From Rhizobacter sp. (GTDB lineage Bacteria; Pseudomonadota; Gammaproteobacteria; Burkholderiales; Burkholderiaceae_C): a DNA stretch of 64,000 bases. The translations under genes and the position numbers were made by a program. The notes under the pieces were generated by a model, which did not search any database, was not told where the DNA came from, and was given only the letters and a program-made list of their open reading frames with translations. The DNA lies in the NCBI GenBank assembly GCA_019635355.1, contig JAHBZQ010000001.1, positions 5,022,001 through 5,086,000 on the forward strand, read 5' to 3'. Positions 58,040 through 64,000 of this stretch are shown piece by piece (positions within the stretch are counted from its first letter, which is position 1; each line of letters begins with the position of its first letter).

Positions 58040-58480
58040 CTAGCTCTGCCGAAAGTAGAAGTAGGCAGCTGCGACGCCGACGACCAGGGCAACCGCAAAC
58101 CACATGAGGCCGGCGGAACTCTTGACTTCGCCTGGCGAGAGACCCGAAGCGGTGATTTGCTGGCCTTCCAGCATTGCCTCGATGGCATCTTTCGCTTCTT
58201 TTAGCCCCACACCCTTCTGCTCCCGATACAAGCGGATAGCTTCGAGCTTGTTGCCTTGCTGCAGGGCGCTAGCAACTACTTCGCTGCCCGTTGCCTTGGT
58301 AGTCTTCTGCGCGAGGACCAGCGGGCCGCCCGCTTCAATCTGCTCGACCGCATCTTTGGCTTCTTTCAGACCTAGACCGGTTGCGTCTCGCAGCAGCTTG
58401 ATGGCCTCGATCTTGTTTCCACGATCAATTGCGGCCAGTACTTCGGGCGGAACGGTGTGGTGAGTGGGTTGCATCTTCAA
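58040..58480 (-). CDS. Cassette gene: tandem L7/L12 C-terminal-like domains with membrane anchor
   Basis: 146 aa. Two repeats, NKIEAIKLLRDATGLGLKEA and NKLEAIRLYREQKGVGLKEA, each followed by KDA(V/I)E, copy the helix-turn region of the ribosomal protein L7/L12 C-terminal domain that contacts translation factors. One C-terminal helix (GLMWFAVALVVGVAAAYFYF) anchors it to the membrane. A role in binding GTPase factors is speculative. Confidence 0.78.
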   Translation of the reverse strand: MKMQPTHHTVPPEVLAAIDRGNKIEAIKLLRDATGLGLKEAKDAVEQIEAGGPLVLAQKTTKATGSEVVASALQQGNKLEAIRLYREQKGVGLKEAKDAIEAMLEGQQITASGLSPGEVKSSAGLMWFAVALVVGVAAAYFYFRQS

Positions 58481-58496
58481 TACCGCGATTGATGCG

Positions 58497-58565
58497 CTCT
58501 AACGTTTGACATGAGAGGCTTGGCCCGGCTTGCCGGGACAAGTCCTCTCGATGGAAGGGTTAGGC
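58497..58565 (-). other. attC 62
   Basis: 69 bp, cores CTCTAAC/GTTAGGC, stem CTTG pairs with CAAG. Confidence 0.94.
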
Positions 58566-59078
58566 GTCTCGTGCATAGGAAAGGAGCGTCTCCATACTTT
58601 GGACGGCCCGAGTTCGTGATCCAGGGCCTTCTTTTTCTCGCCACTCATCGCTGAAATGAAGATACAGAAGATCGTCGTGCGGCATACAGAGACCGTCTTC
58701 ATCATCTGGCGAGTTTGGCTCGCCACTCTCGGCGCTGCCATAGCAGTGCCTAAGCCAATCGCGTTGAAACGCCTCTTGCTGCTCTGGTTTCAGGTAGTGG
58801 GAAAAGACAGTGACTGCTTTGGAGTGGCGTTCTTTGTATGCTGCCCGCAAGAGATCCATTGCATCTCCGATCATCTCTGTGCCCGATCGGAGAGTGGACA
58901 ACTCAGGAGCGAATGCGTCTACCAGGTCTCTTGCGGCAGCTCTCCGAGCTTCGAGCCGCGATATCTCACGCAGGTGTTCAAAGTTCCGATCGGCAAGCTT
59001 TAGAGCGAAGCGGTAGGTAATCCACGCACCCAGTAGTGCGCCGAGGATGGCAGCCCAGATTTCGTTTGGCAGACTCAT
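58560..59078 (-). CDS. Cassette gene: membrane-anchored helical protein
   Basis: 172 aa starting MSLPNEIWAAILGALLGAWI; one N-terminal helix followed by a long charged coiled-coil-like helix (FEHLREISRLEARRAAARDL) and a soluble domain. The layout resembles several phage-defence membrane proteins, but no family is assigned. Confidence 0.65.
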   Translation of the reverse strand: MSLPNEIWAAILGALLGAWITYRFALKLADRNFEHLREISRLEARRAAARDLVDAFAPELSTLRSGTEMIGDAMDLLRAAYKERHSKAVTVFSHYLKPEQQEAFQRDWLRHCYGSAESGEPNSPDDEDGLCMPHDDLLYLHFSDEWREKEGPGSRTRAVQSMETLLSYARDA

Positions 59079-59112
59079 TCGGTAGGTTAGTGATTGTCGG
59101 CGCCATTCAGAC

Positions 59113-59181
59113 GCCTAACGTTTGACATGAGAGGCTCGACCCGGCTTGCCGGGGCGAGTCCTCTCGATGGAAGGGTTAGGC
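59113..59181 (-). other. attC 63
   Basis: 69 bp, cores GCCTAAC/GTTAGGC, stem CTCG/CGAG. Confidence 0.95.
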
Positions 59182-59715
59182 CTACGCGCCAAGATCTTCA
59201 TCGGGATTTAGGCACTGACCATTCGGCGCCAACCAACGGAAAACATGCTTCGGATTGTTGCTGTGGCCAGTGAAGAAGACTTTGTGAAAGTAGAGACGCC
59301 CACCGCAGAGAGGATGGAGAAGATTGGTCACAACATCTACCGCTACCTGGAGCCGTAGAAAGGACGTGCCGCCGCAATGGAGGCATTGACCTCTTTGACT
59401 GCGATTGCCGAGATGAGTGAATAAGAACTCGAAGTCAGCATCATCCACTTCTAGAAGTTCATCTTCTAGGTTCTCTGGAAGGTTCACGTCCGGAAGGCGG
59501 CGAATGGCAGAGGCTCTATGAAACTCTGTTGCTGACGGGATGCGTTCAGCGTACCTAGGCAATTCACACTGCCAGCACCAAATCCGGTCCTTCAGAACAA
59601 CTGAGCATGAGCCTTGGGCTTCAAGCTCCGGCGTTCGATAGCGCGCCGCTGGTCCGAAGAACCATCGTTCTTCGCAGTCGGCGCAGTGGAGAAACTCGGC
59701 ACCAAATCCGGACAT
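59182..59715 (-). CDS. Cassette gene: Cys-rich zinc-binding-like protein
   Basis: 177 aa. CADCEERW, CWQCELP, CLHCGG and a late Cys (LNPLCGG-like) are arranged as zinc-ribbon pairs. No catalytic residues recognised. The start MSGFGAEFLHCADC is 5 bp from the upstream attC. Could be a nucleic-acid or protein-binding adaptor. Confidence 0.68.
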   Translation of the reverse strand: MSGFGAEFLHCADCEERWFFGPAARYRTPELEAQGSCSVVLKDRIWCWQCELPRYAERIPSATEFHRASAIRRLPDVNLPENLEDELLEVDDADFEFLFTHLGNRSQRGQCLHCGGTSFLRLQVAVDVVTNLLHPLCGGRLYFHKVFFTGHSNNPKHVFRWLAPNGQCLNPDEDLGA

Positions 59716-59720
59716 CGGAG

Positions 59721-59789
59721 GCCTAACGTGCTACATGAGAGGCGGCGCCCGGCCTGCCGGGCGACGTCCTCTCGATGGGCGGGTTATAC
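59721..59789 (-). other. attC 64, variant subtype
   Basis: 69 bp, cores GCCTAAC/GTTATAC. The spacer next to the outer core is GTGCTACATG instead of GTTTGACATG and the right arm is GATGGGCGG, changes shared with attC 65. 3' site of ORF-less family d copy 1. Confidence 0.92.
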
Positions 59790-60068
59790 GCAGCCCCAAC
59801 GCCGAAGGCAAAAGGGCTGAAGAATGAAGACGCAACTCGAAGCTGAGCCAGCCGGCCGGGAGCAAAGGGCGGCCGCGACTGACCACGCCTTCTCGTAGCT
59901 GGCACAGCACAGGCCAGCTCTCGAACGCCGCCCAGAGGCAGCGCGTTCAGCCGCGGTCCCGATGGGCGGCGCTCAGGTAGTGGCATGCCATGCCAGAGCG
60001 TGGCCGCCAAGTGGCGCTGCTGAACTCCGAAGTGCACCGACCACACGCTCATGTGCTTCTAGCGAGGC
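59790..60068. other. ORF-less cassette, family d, copy 1
   Basis: 279 bp without a credible gene; nearly identical to the adjacent cassette 60138-60416. Starts GCAGCCCCAACGCCGAAGGC, includes GGGCGGCCGCGACTGACC and ends CTTCTAGCGAGGC. Tandem arrangement indicates recent duplication of the whole cassette. Confidence 0.85.
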
Positions 60069-60137
60069 GTATAACGTGCTACATGAGAGGCGGCGCCCGG
60101 CTTGCCGGGCGACGTCCTCTCGATGGGCTGGTTATAC
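60069..60137 (-). other. attC 65, variant subtype
   Basis: 69 bp, cores GTATAAC/GTTATAC, GTGCTACATG spacer and GGGCTGG arm. 3' site of ORF-less family d copy 2. Confidence 0.92.
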
Positions 60138-60416
60138 GCAGCCCCAACGCCGAAGGCAAACGGGCTGGAGGAAGAAGAAGCAACTCGAAGCTGAGCCAGC
60201 CTGCAGGAAGCAAAGGGCGGCCGCGACTGACCTCGCCTTCTCGTAGGTGCCAAAGCACAGGCCAGCTCTGGAACGCCGCCCAGAGGCAGCGCGTTCAGCC
60301 GTGGTCCCGATGGGCGGCGCTCAGGCAGTGGCATGCCATGCCAGAGCGTGGCCGCCAAGTGGCGCTGCTGAACTGCGAAGGGCACGGACCACACGCTCAT
60401 GTGCTTCTAGCGAGGC
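60138..60416. other. ORF-less cassette, family d, copy 2
   Basis: 279 bp, near-identical tandem copy of 59790-60068 with scattered substitutions. No credible gene. Confidence 0.85.
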
Positions 60417-60488
60417 GTATAACGTTTGACATGAGAGGCGGCGCAAGGGCGCAGCCCTTGTGACGTCCTCTCGATGGAAGGGTTAGGC
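60417..60488 (-). other. attC 66
   Basis: 72 bp, outer core GTATAAC (from the family d neighbour), inner core GTTAGGC, normal TTTGACATG spacer, AAGGGCGCAGCCCTTG tip. The outer core confirms that the six bases after the cleavage point travel with the neighbouring cassette. Confidence 0.94.
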
Positions 60489-61160
60489 GCCATGGGGCCG
60501 CGCGCCAGGAATTGGCTTGAATGGACCCCCGGCCCCCAACTGAACCTCGATGCGGTGGCGGATGTATTCATCTGGATGTGCACGAGCAAGCGCTATCGCT
60601 TCGGCTATCAACGAATGCTCTTCAACAGGATAAGCAGACACGTCAAGGCGAAGCAGAGGAACGATACGTTGACGGACCGAAACGTCTTCGTTGGACACGA
60701 ACTCACGAAGAAGCGCGCTACGGATGCTGCTGCGCAATTGACTGAGGTCTTCGCATCTCGGGTTGCCCTGTGCCCAATAGAAAGCGCTCGCTGCACCGGC
60801 CTTTTCTTCGTTCGAACCATTCTGAAGATGCCGGAGCAGGCGCCGATTGATTTCGCGACCGCCCCACGAGCGAACACAGGGTTCGACGAAGATTCGATTT
60901 CGACTTGGATTGCGCTCCAGAACTGCTGCATGCAAGAACGGCGTTAGAAGTCTCTTTGGCACGGGTTGCAGCTTGAACACGAGTGCCACGAAAACCTTCC
61001 GAGCTGGGTCAGCCAGCGCGTCAGACAGCCACTGCCAATCGGCCGGCGTGTTTGTCTGCACGCGCTTGCGCGCGGCCGCTAGTCGAAGATGCGCGGTTGG
61101 ACCAGGTCGTCCCGTTGCTTCAAACCAACCGCTGAAGTGCTCATGCCAATCCATTTGCAT
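60483..61160 (-). CDS. Cassette gene: helical-repeat (HEAT-like) soluble protein
   Basis: 225 aa starting MQMDWHEHFSGWFEATGRPG. Helical pairs such as RLLRHLQNGSNEEKAGAASAFYWA and VRQRIVPLLRLDVSAYPVEE have HEAT-repeat character. Stop in the attC core. Probably a binding scaffold; function unknown. Confidence 0.68.
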   Translation of the reverse strand: MQMDWHEHFSGWFEATGRPGPTAHLRLAAARKRVQTNTPADWQWLSDALADPARKVFVALVFKLQPVPKRLLTPFLHAAVLERNPSRNRIFVEPCVRSWGGREINRRLLRHLQNGSNEEKAGAASAFYWAQGNPRCEDLSQLRSSIRSALLREFVSNEDVSVRQRIVPLLRLDVSAYPVEEHSLIAEAIALARAHPDEYIRHRIEVQLGAGGPFKPIPGARPHGA

Positions 61161-61163
61161 GGC

Positions 61164-61232
61164 GCCTAACGTTTGACATGAGAGGCCCGACCCGGCTTGC
61201 CGGGGCGGGTCCTCTCGATGGAAGGGTTAGGC
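61164..61232 (-). other. attC 67
   Basis: 69 bp, cores GCCTAAC/GTTAGGC, stem CCCG/CGGG. Confidence 0.95.
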
Positions 61233-61649
61233 GCCGCCGCTCGGCCGATGTAGCTCGGCGCTTCGCAGACGAGCCTGAACCTCAAAGTAGTTGTACCAGT
61301 ATGGGTCGCGGCCCCGCATGAGCTGCCAAAGGCTTGAAGCCGGATACGCGACGAAGAAGGCTGGCCCCCAGCGCTCATATTGCTCGACGTGAACTCTCTC
61401 ATGCGGACCTATGCGACTGAGTTCTTCCTGTGTGACGGCCAGGATGACATGGCCGAAGACGATGCCCGTGAATGGCAGACTAAGAGCGAGCTTGCCGCAA
61501 CTGGCCAGGTGCTGGCGATAGGTGACTTCCAGCGCGCCAGACACGACCTTGGCGCTGCCGCCGAGGGCCAATGGCAAGGTGGCCAAAATCAGCCCGACAA
61601 GCGAGCAAGGGAGTGCCCAAAGCAGCTTCGCGACTCGGAGCCATTGCAT
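61227..61649 (-). CDS. Cassette gene: membrane zinc-protease-like protein with HExxH motif
   Basis: 140 aa. One or two hydrophobic N-terminal segments (LLWALPCSLVGLILATLPL), then GPHERVHVEQYERWGP, whose HERVH is an HExxH zinc motif, and a downstream Glu in NYFEVQARL that could be the third ligand. Stop in the attC core. Peptidase activity is plausible but unproven; the domain is very small. Confidence 0.6.
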   Translation of the reverse strand: MQWLRVAKLLWALPCSLVGLILATLPLALGGSAKVVSGALEVTYRQHLASCGKLALSLPFTGIVFGHVILAVTQEELSRIGPHERVHVEQYERWGPAFFVAYPASSLWQLMRGRDPYWYNYFEVQARLRSAELHRPSGGA

Positions 61650-61657
61650 TCAGCGGC

Positions 61658-61726
61658 GTCTAACGTTTGACATGAGAGGCCAGGCCCGGCTTGCCGGGAC
61701 TGGTCCTCTCGATGGAAGGGTTAGGC
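61658..61726 (-). other. attC 68
   Basis: 69 bp, cores GTCTAAC/GTTAGGC, stem CCAG pairs with CTGG; same arms as attC 21. Belongs to the second copy of the duplicated cassette. Confidence 0.96.
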
Positions 61727-62179
61727 GCTGCCATTCGAAATGGCTCTGAGTTCATGCAGTTTGGCGACGATGGAGTGCGCAACATGCCCGGCCGACGTAT
61801 AGGCGGTGTGTAGTGCAGCAATACATTCATCGAGTTCTTGGATCATCTTCTTCTGACCGTCTTCCTCCAGCATTGCGAGGCCGTGCTGTCGAAAGAAATG
61901 ATGAGCAAGGTGGTTTCTTACTCGGAGTGCTTCAGTTAGCTCGGCTTCGATATCTGTTTGTAGGCTTAACTGATCTTTCAGGCGCCTTAGAGACTGACCG
62001 AGGGTTTTGCTTTCAAGCTCAGCGCGAAGTCGAGTGTATTCATCAGCGTTTGGAGCTAGGTAGCTGCCCGTTTGAATGCCATCGAGCGCCAGCAACGCAG
62101 TACCAATTTCGTACTCAAGCAGTTGAGCTAGCTCTGAAGCTCGCCCCGCTCTCTCATAAACGACCTTGCGAAGCGGCAT
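61721..62179 (-). CDS. Cassette gene: HEPN-motif helical protein, duplicate of 31253-31711
   Basis: 152 aa, differing from the other copy at two residues. Contains the same LRVRNHLAHHFF motif. The cassette including its attC arm is conserved while the upstream attC (69) differs from that of copy 1 (22), as expected if the cassette moved by excision/integration or gene conversion. Confidence 0.72.
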   Translation of the reverse strand: MPLRKVVYERAGRASELAQLLEYEIGTALLALDGIQTGSYLAPNADEYTRLRAELESKTLGQSLRRLKDQLSLQTDIEAELTEALRVRNHLAHHFFRQHGLAMLEEDGQKKMIQELDECIAALHTAYTSAGHVAHSIVAKLHELRAISNGSA

Positions 62180-62186
62180 TTGCAGC

Positions 62187-62255
62187 GCCTAACGTTTGAC
62201 ATGAGAGGCTCGCCCCGGCTTGCCGGGGCGAGTCCTCTCGATGGAAGGGTTAGAG
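62187..62255 (-). other. attC 69
   Basis: 69 bp, cores GCCTAAC/GTTAGAG, stem CTCG/CGAG. Confidence 0.94.
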
Positions 62256-62271
62256 CGCACTTCCCGCGAAC

Positions 62272-62763
62272 CTATGGCAGTAGCGGACGGAAGTTCGGGA
62301 CGATCTCGTTGAACAGCTCTGAAGCAGCCTGCCTGTTTGGCTTGCAGACGAGTGTGAAGTTCAGGATCTTCCGAGAAGTGACGTAACCGAGATAGATATA
62401 TACGTACTCGCCAGGTACTTCAGCTGCGAGCGACATCTCCAGGCCGACGCCACCAGAGTGTGGCTTTATGGTCTTGTGGAAGACATCCAATTTTGCGGAT
62501 GTCTTCTCCAGGGCTTCGATCCGGCTCGCAACATTCTTCTCCGCTAGCAGCAGCGCTTTGTCTTCTGGTATCGCGTAGAAATCAGCCGAGATAGTGATCC
62601 CTGCCTTCAACTCATCCGAGTGAAAGTTGACTGTGTACTGCTCTGCGTTCGGTATTTGCTTCCAGTGAAGCGGAAGGCTCAGCTCGAACTCGCCATAGGC
62701 GTACTCGTAGAGCTTTGGCTTTGGTGGCGTAAGCGAGAAGGAGTACGAGAAGATGTCGGCCAT
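62272..62763 (-). CDS. Cassette gene: DUF1795/DcrB-like protein
   Basis: 163 aa starting MADIFSYSFSLTPPKPKLYE. FELSLPLHWKQIPN (P-x-x-W motif), then EVPGEYVYIYLGYVTSRKIL and the terminal ASELFNEIVPNF match the DcrB/PsbP-like fold. No signal peptide. Topologically similar to the protein at 38971-39399. Confidence 0.65.
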   Translation of the reverse strand: MADIFSYSFSLTPPKPKLYEYAYGEFELSLPLHWKQIPNAEQYTVNFHSDELKAGITISADFYAIPEDKALLLAEKNVASRIEALEKTSAKLDVFHKTIKPHSGGVGLEMSLAAEVPGEYVYIYLGYVTSRKILNFTLVCKPNRQAASELFNEIVPNFRPLLP

Positions 62764-62776
62764 GTGTTCTGGTGCG

Positions 62777-62845
62777 CTCTAACGTTTGACATGAGAGGCG
62801 CTGACCGGCTTGCCGGGCAGCGTCCTCTCGATGGAAGGGTTGGGC
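62777..62845 (-). other. attC 70
   Basis: 69 bp, cores CTCTAAC/GTTGGGC, stem CGCTG/CAGCG. Confidence 0.93.
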
Positions 62846-62846
62846 G

Positions 62847-63149
62847 TCACGCGGGATGCGCTGAGAACTTGACCCCGAGCGCGCGGGCAACCTTAAGAAT
62901 GGTGTCAAGGCGCGGCTTAGCCCCCGGAGCAAGAGCCTTGTAGAGACTCTCGCGGCCAAGCCCAGCATCTTTGGCGACCTGCGCCATGCCTTTGGCTCGA
63001 GCGATATCGCTGAGCGCCAGGAGAAGAAGATCGGTGTCTTCTGTTTCCAGCACCGCAGTCATGTACTCGGCAATCGCATCTTCGTCCGTGAGGTAGCGAG
63101 CCGCATCAAACGGGAGAAGTTTTGCTTTGGCTTTAGAGGTACTCATCAT
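62847..63149 (-). CDS. Cassette gene: HigA-type antitoxin (HTH, addiction-module antidote)
   Basis: 100 aa. FDAARYLTDEDAIAEYMTAV is the typical N-terminus of this antidote family, and MAQVAKDAGLGRESLYKALA is an XRE-type helix-turn-helix, followed by LDTILKVARALGVKF. It neutralises the toxin encoded immediately upstream (ATGA overlap, 63146-63149) and should autoregulate the cassette promoter. Confidence 0.9.
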   Translation of the reverse strand: MMSTSKAKAKLLPFDAARYLTDEDAIAEYMTAVLETEDTDLLLLALSDIARAKGMAQVAKDAGLGRESLYKALAPGAKPRLDTILKVARALGVKFSAHPA

Positions 63150-63445
63150 TCAAGCTCCAACTGCTGCAAGATCTTTTGAGCCCGCTTGATATCTCTTGCC
63201 TGGGTTGACTTATCACCGCCAGCGAGCATGACGATGAGGATGTTCTGGCGTTTCGTGAAGTACAGGCGATAGCCTGGCCCGAATGCGACACGCATCTCCG
63301 ATACCTCGCCACCTATGGGCTTCCAGTCGCCAAGGTTTCCTGCTTCTGCCAATCGCAGCCTTGCGACGATGCGCAACTGCGCCTTTACGTCTTTGAGGCC
63401 ATCAAGCCAGTCTTGGAACTCTTCGGTTTGACGTATCGTGAACAT
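63146..63445 (-). CDS. Cassette gene: HigB/RelE-type toxin
   Basis: 99 aa RelE-superfamily mRNA interferase. The pattern QTEEFQDWLDGLKDVKAQLR, then GDWKPIGGEVSEMRVAFGPG, YRLYFTKR and LLAGGDKSTQ-like IVMLAGGDKSTQARDI is that of the phage-derived Gp49/HigB-like group. Toxin gene first, antitoxin second, overlapping by four bases, as in HigBA. Toxin-antitoxin cassettes are thought to stabilise integron arrays against loss. Confidence 0.92.
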   Translation of the reverse strand: MFTIRQTEEFQDWLDGLKDVKAQLRIVARLRLAEAGNLGDWKPIGGEVSEMRVAFGPGYRLYFTKRQNILIVMLAGGDKSTQARDIKRAQKILQQLELE

Positions 63446-63454
63446 GCCAAGACT

Positions 63455-63479
63455 GTATCTATATGGATACGCTTGTCAA
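63455..63479 (-). promoter_or_regulatory. Promoter and operator of the HigBA-like cassette
   Basis: On the minus strand, TTGACA (63479-63474) is followed after 16 bp by TACAGT, a plausible sigma70 promoter ending 7 bp before the toxin ATG. The spacer carries an inverted repeat GTATC-N6-GATAC (63455-63470), placed to serve as the antitoxin operator. Confidence 0.7.
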
Positions 63480-63503
63480 GCGGCAGATTTGCCACTTCGT
63501 GAC

Positions 63504-63572
63504 GCCCAACGTTTGACATGAGAGGCCCGACCCGGCTTGCCGGGGCGGGTCCTCTCGATGGAAGGGTTAGGC
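63504..63572 (-). other. attC 71
   Basis: 69 bp, outer core GCCCAAC, inner core GTTAGGC, stem CCCG/CGGG. Confidence 0.94.
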
Positions 63573-63989
63573 CGCACTCTTACCGCCGTGCAGTCTGTTT
63601 ACTCCATACGGATCGACTTCAAAGCCGTGCTCTGCGACTAGGAATGCCACGAGTGACCTCGCGTCATCGATCGAAGGCACAGCGATCGGAGAACAGCGCA
63701 GTGAAGTCTTGAACCCGCTCGCTTCTGCGAGCGGGCCGCGATAGTGGGAGATCTCTTGTATCTCCACTGATGCGCCGTTTGCGGGCATAGGCCCCCATGC
63801 CATTGCCAAACTGAAACTGTGCTTCGACTCTCTTGCAGGATGGTAGGAGAGTGTTTCGCCCATGAGTGGGCGGATTGGAAATGAATGCCGTGCAAAGACA
63901 GTGCAAAGGACGTCGCGTGCACCGGTTTCGACCTTGCATTCGATATCGACCCAGATTTCGCACTCGATCATGTTGCGTGAAGGCTCCAT
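63567..63989 (-). CDS. Cassette gene: soluble beta-rich protein
   Basis: 140 aa starting MEPSRNMIECEIWVDIECKV, 5 bp from the upstream attC. Beta-rich N-terminal half, helix near DDARSLVAFLVAEHG. Stop in the attC core. No family recognised. Confidence 0.65.
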   Translation of the reverse strand: MEPSRNMIECEIWVDIECKVETGARDVLCTVFARHSFPIRPLMGETLSYHPARESKHSFSLAMAWGPMPANGASVEIQEISHYRGPLAEASGFKTSLRCSPIAVPSIDDARSLVAFLVAEHGFEVDPYGVNRLHGGKSAA

Positions 63990-63994
63990 GTGCG

Positions 63995-64000
63995 GCCTAA
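63995..64000 (-). other. attC 72, truncated by window edge
   Basis: Only GCCTAA of the outer core is visible, at the expected distance from the preceding gene start. The array clearly continues to the right. Confidence 0.75.

Noticed and set aside
59962..60463. Frames through the family d cassettes
   Set aside because: Two copies differ without regard to codon position and the frames run across attC sites; no credible start.
16806..64000. Many short open frames containing MSNVR..., PSIERT..PGKPG..SHVKR, MPG.VLSMEGLG or MRG.TRLAGA.PLDGRV
   Set aside because: These are translations of the attC sequence itself in various frames and recur at every site; they are not proteins.
16806..64000. CRISPR array
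   Set aside because: Repeats are regular, but they are palindromic 62-72 bp attC sites separated by 270-1700 bp gene cassettes, not ~30-bp repeats with ~35-bp spacers, and no cas genes are present.
1..64000. tRNA or rRNA genes, replication origin, integrase gene
   Set aside because: None could be recognised by eye on either strand; in particular no tyrosine recombinase with the IntI-specific patch is in the window.

Overview
Organism and overall picture. The left quarter (about 1-16800) is GC-rich chromosomal DNA with dense, overlapping genes. The mix of genes (a dialkylresorcinol-type lipid cluster, an SOS-controlled imuA-imuB pair, RarD, YchJ, a chemoreceptor) and a TTCGACAGGCTCA-type intergenic palindrome suggest a betaproteobacterium of the order Burkholderiales. 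That placement is inference; no rRNA or tRNA is present to settle it. The right three quarters (about 16806-64000) is a very long integron gene-cassette array (a 'superintegron'-type sedentary chromosomal integron). It has 71 attC sites in the window plus the start of a 72nd at the right edge.

Left region. On the minus strand, from 7799 down to the left edge, a tightly packed operon encodes DarA-like and DarB-like (KAS III) proteins, a 132-aa conserved protein, a BtrH-N-like protein, an ABC ATPase and permease, an acyl carrier protein, a short ketoacyl synthase lacking the usual first catalytic histidine, a 156-aa partner and the start of another gene. Together they look like a biosynthesis and export locus for an alkylresorcinol, flexirubin or aryl-lipid product. 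Then come rarD (minus), a MoaD/ThiS-like plus BNR-repeat pair (plus), a small membrane protein (plus), ychJ plus a MarR-GNAT fusion (minus), and imuA-imuB (plus) behind a near-perfect LexA box. A chemoreceptor with a C-terminal cache-type domain (plus) and two small membrane proteins (minus) follow.

The array. Each attC is 62-72 bp (mostly 69 or 72). It has inverse core GCCTAAC on the left, core GTTAGGC on the right, a conserved inner arm and a variable hairpin tip. Read on the minus strand each site ends ...CAAACGTTAGGC, as classical attC sites do. Nearly all cassette genes lie on the minus strand with their stop next to, or inside, the attC to their left. The integrase gene and attI are therefore expected to the right of 64000; no integrase is in the window. 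The left-most attC has a lost outer core and marks the distal end of the array. Cassettes mostly carry one small gene: secreted or lipoproteins, small membrane proteins, GNAT enzymes, GIY-YIG and HNH nucleases, an RraB-like protein and a HigBA toxin-antitoxin pair. Several resemble phage-defence proteins: putAbiC-like, SieB-like, RelA/SpoT-domain, caspase-like and HEPN-motif proteins. Nine cassettes have no credible gene and fall into four repeated sequence families, the best candidates here for undescribed non-coding cassette elements.

Rearrangements. Two different IS30-family elements (three copies of one, two of the other) all sit 3-5 bp outside an attC core with the same end facing the attC. 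One cassette is duplicated almost exactly 30 kb apart. One exonuclease cassette is broken by a 26-bp tandem duplication. A 1.6-kb segment with a VOC-family gene and a truncated IS1595-type transposase replaces the attC of the second unit at the distal end.
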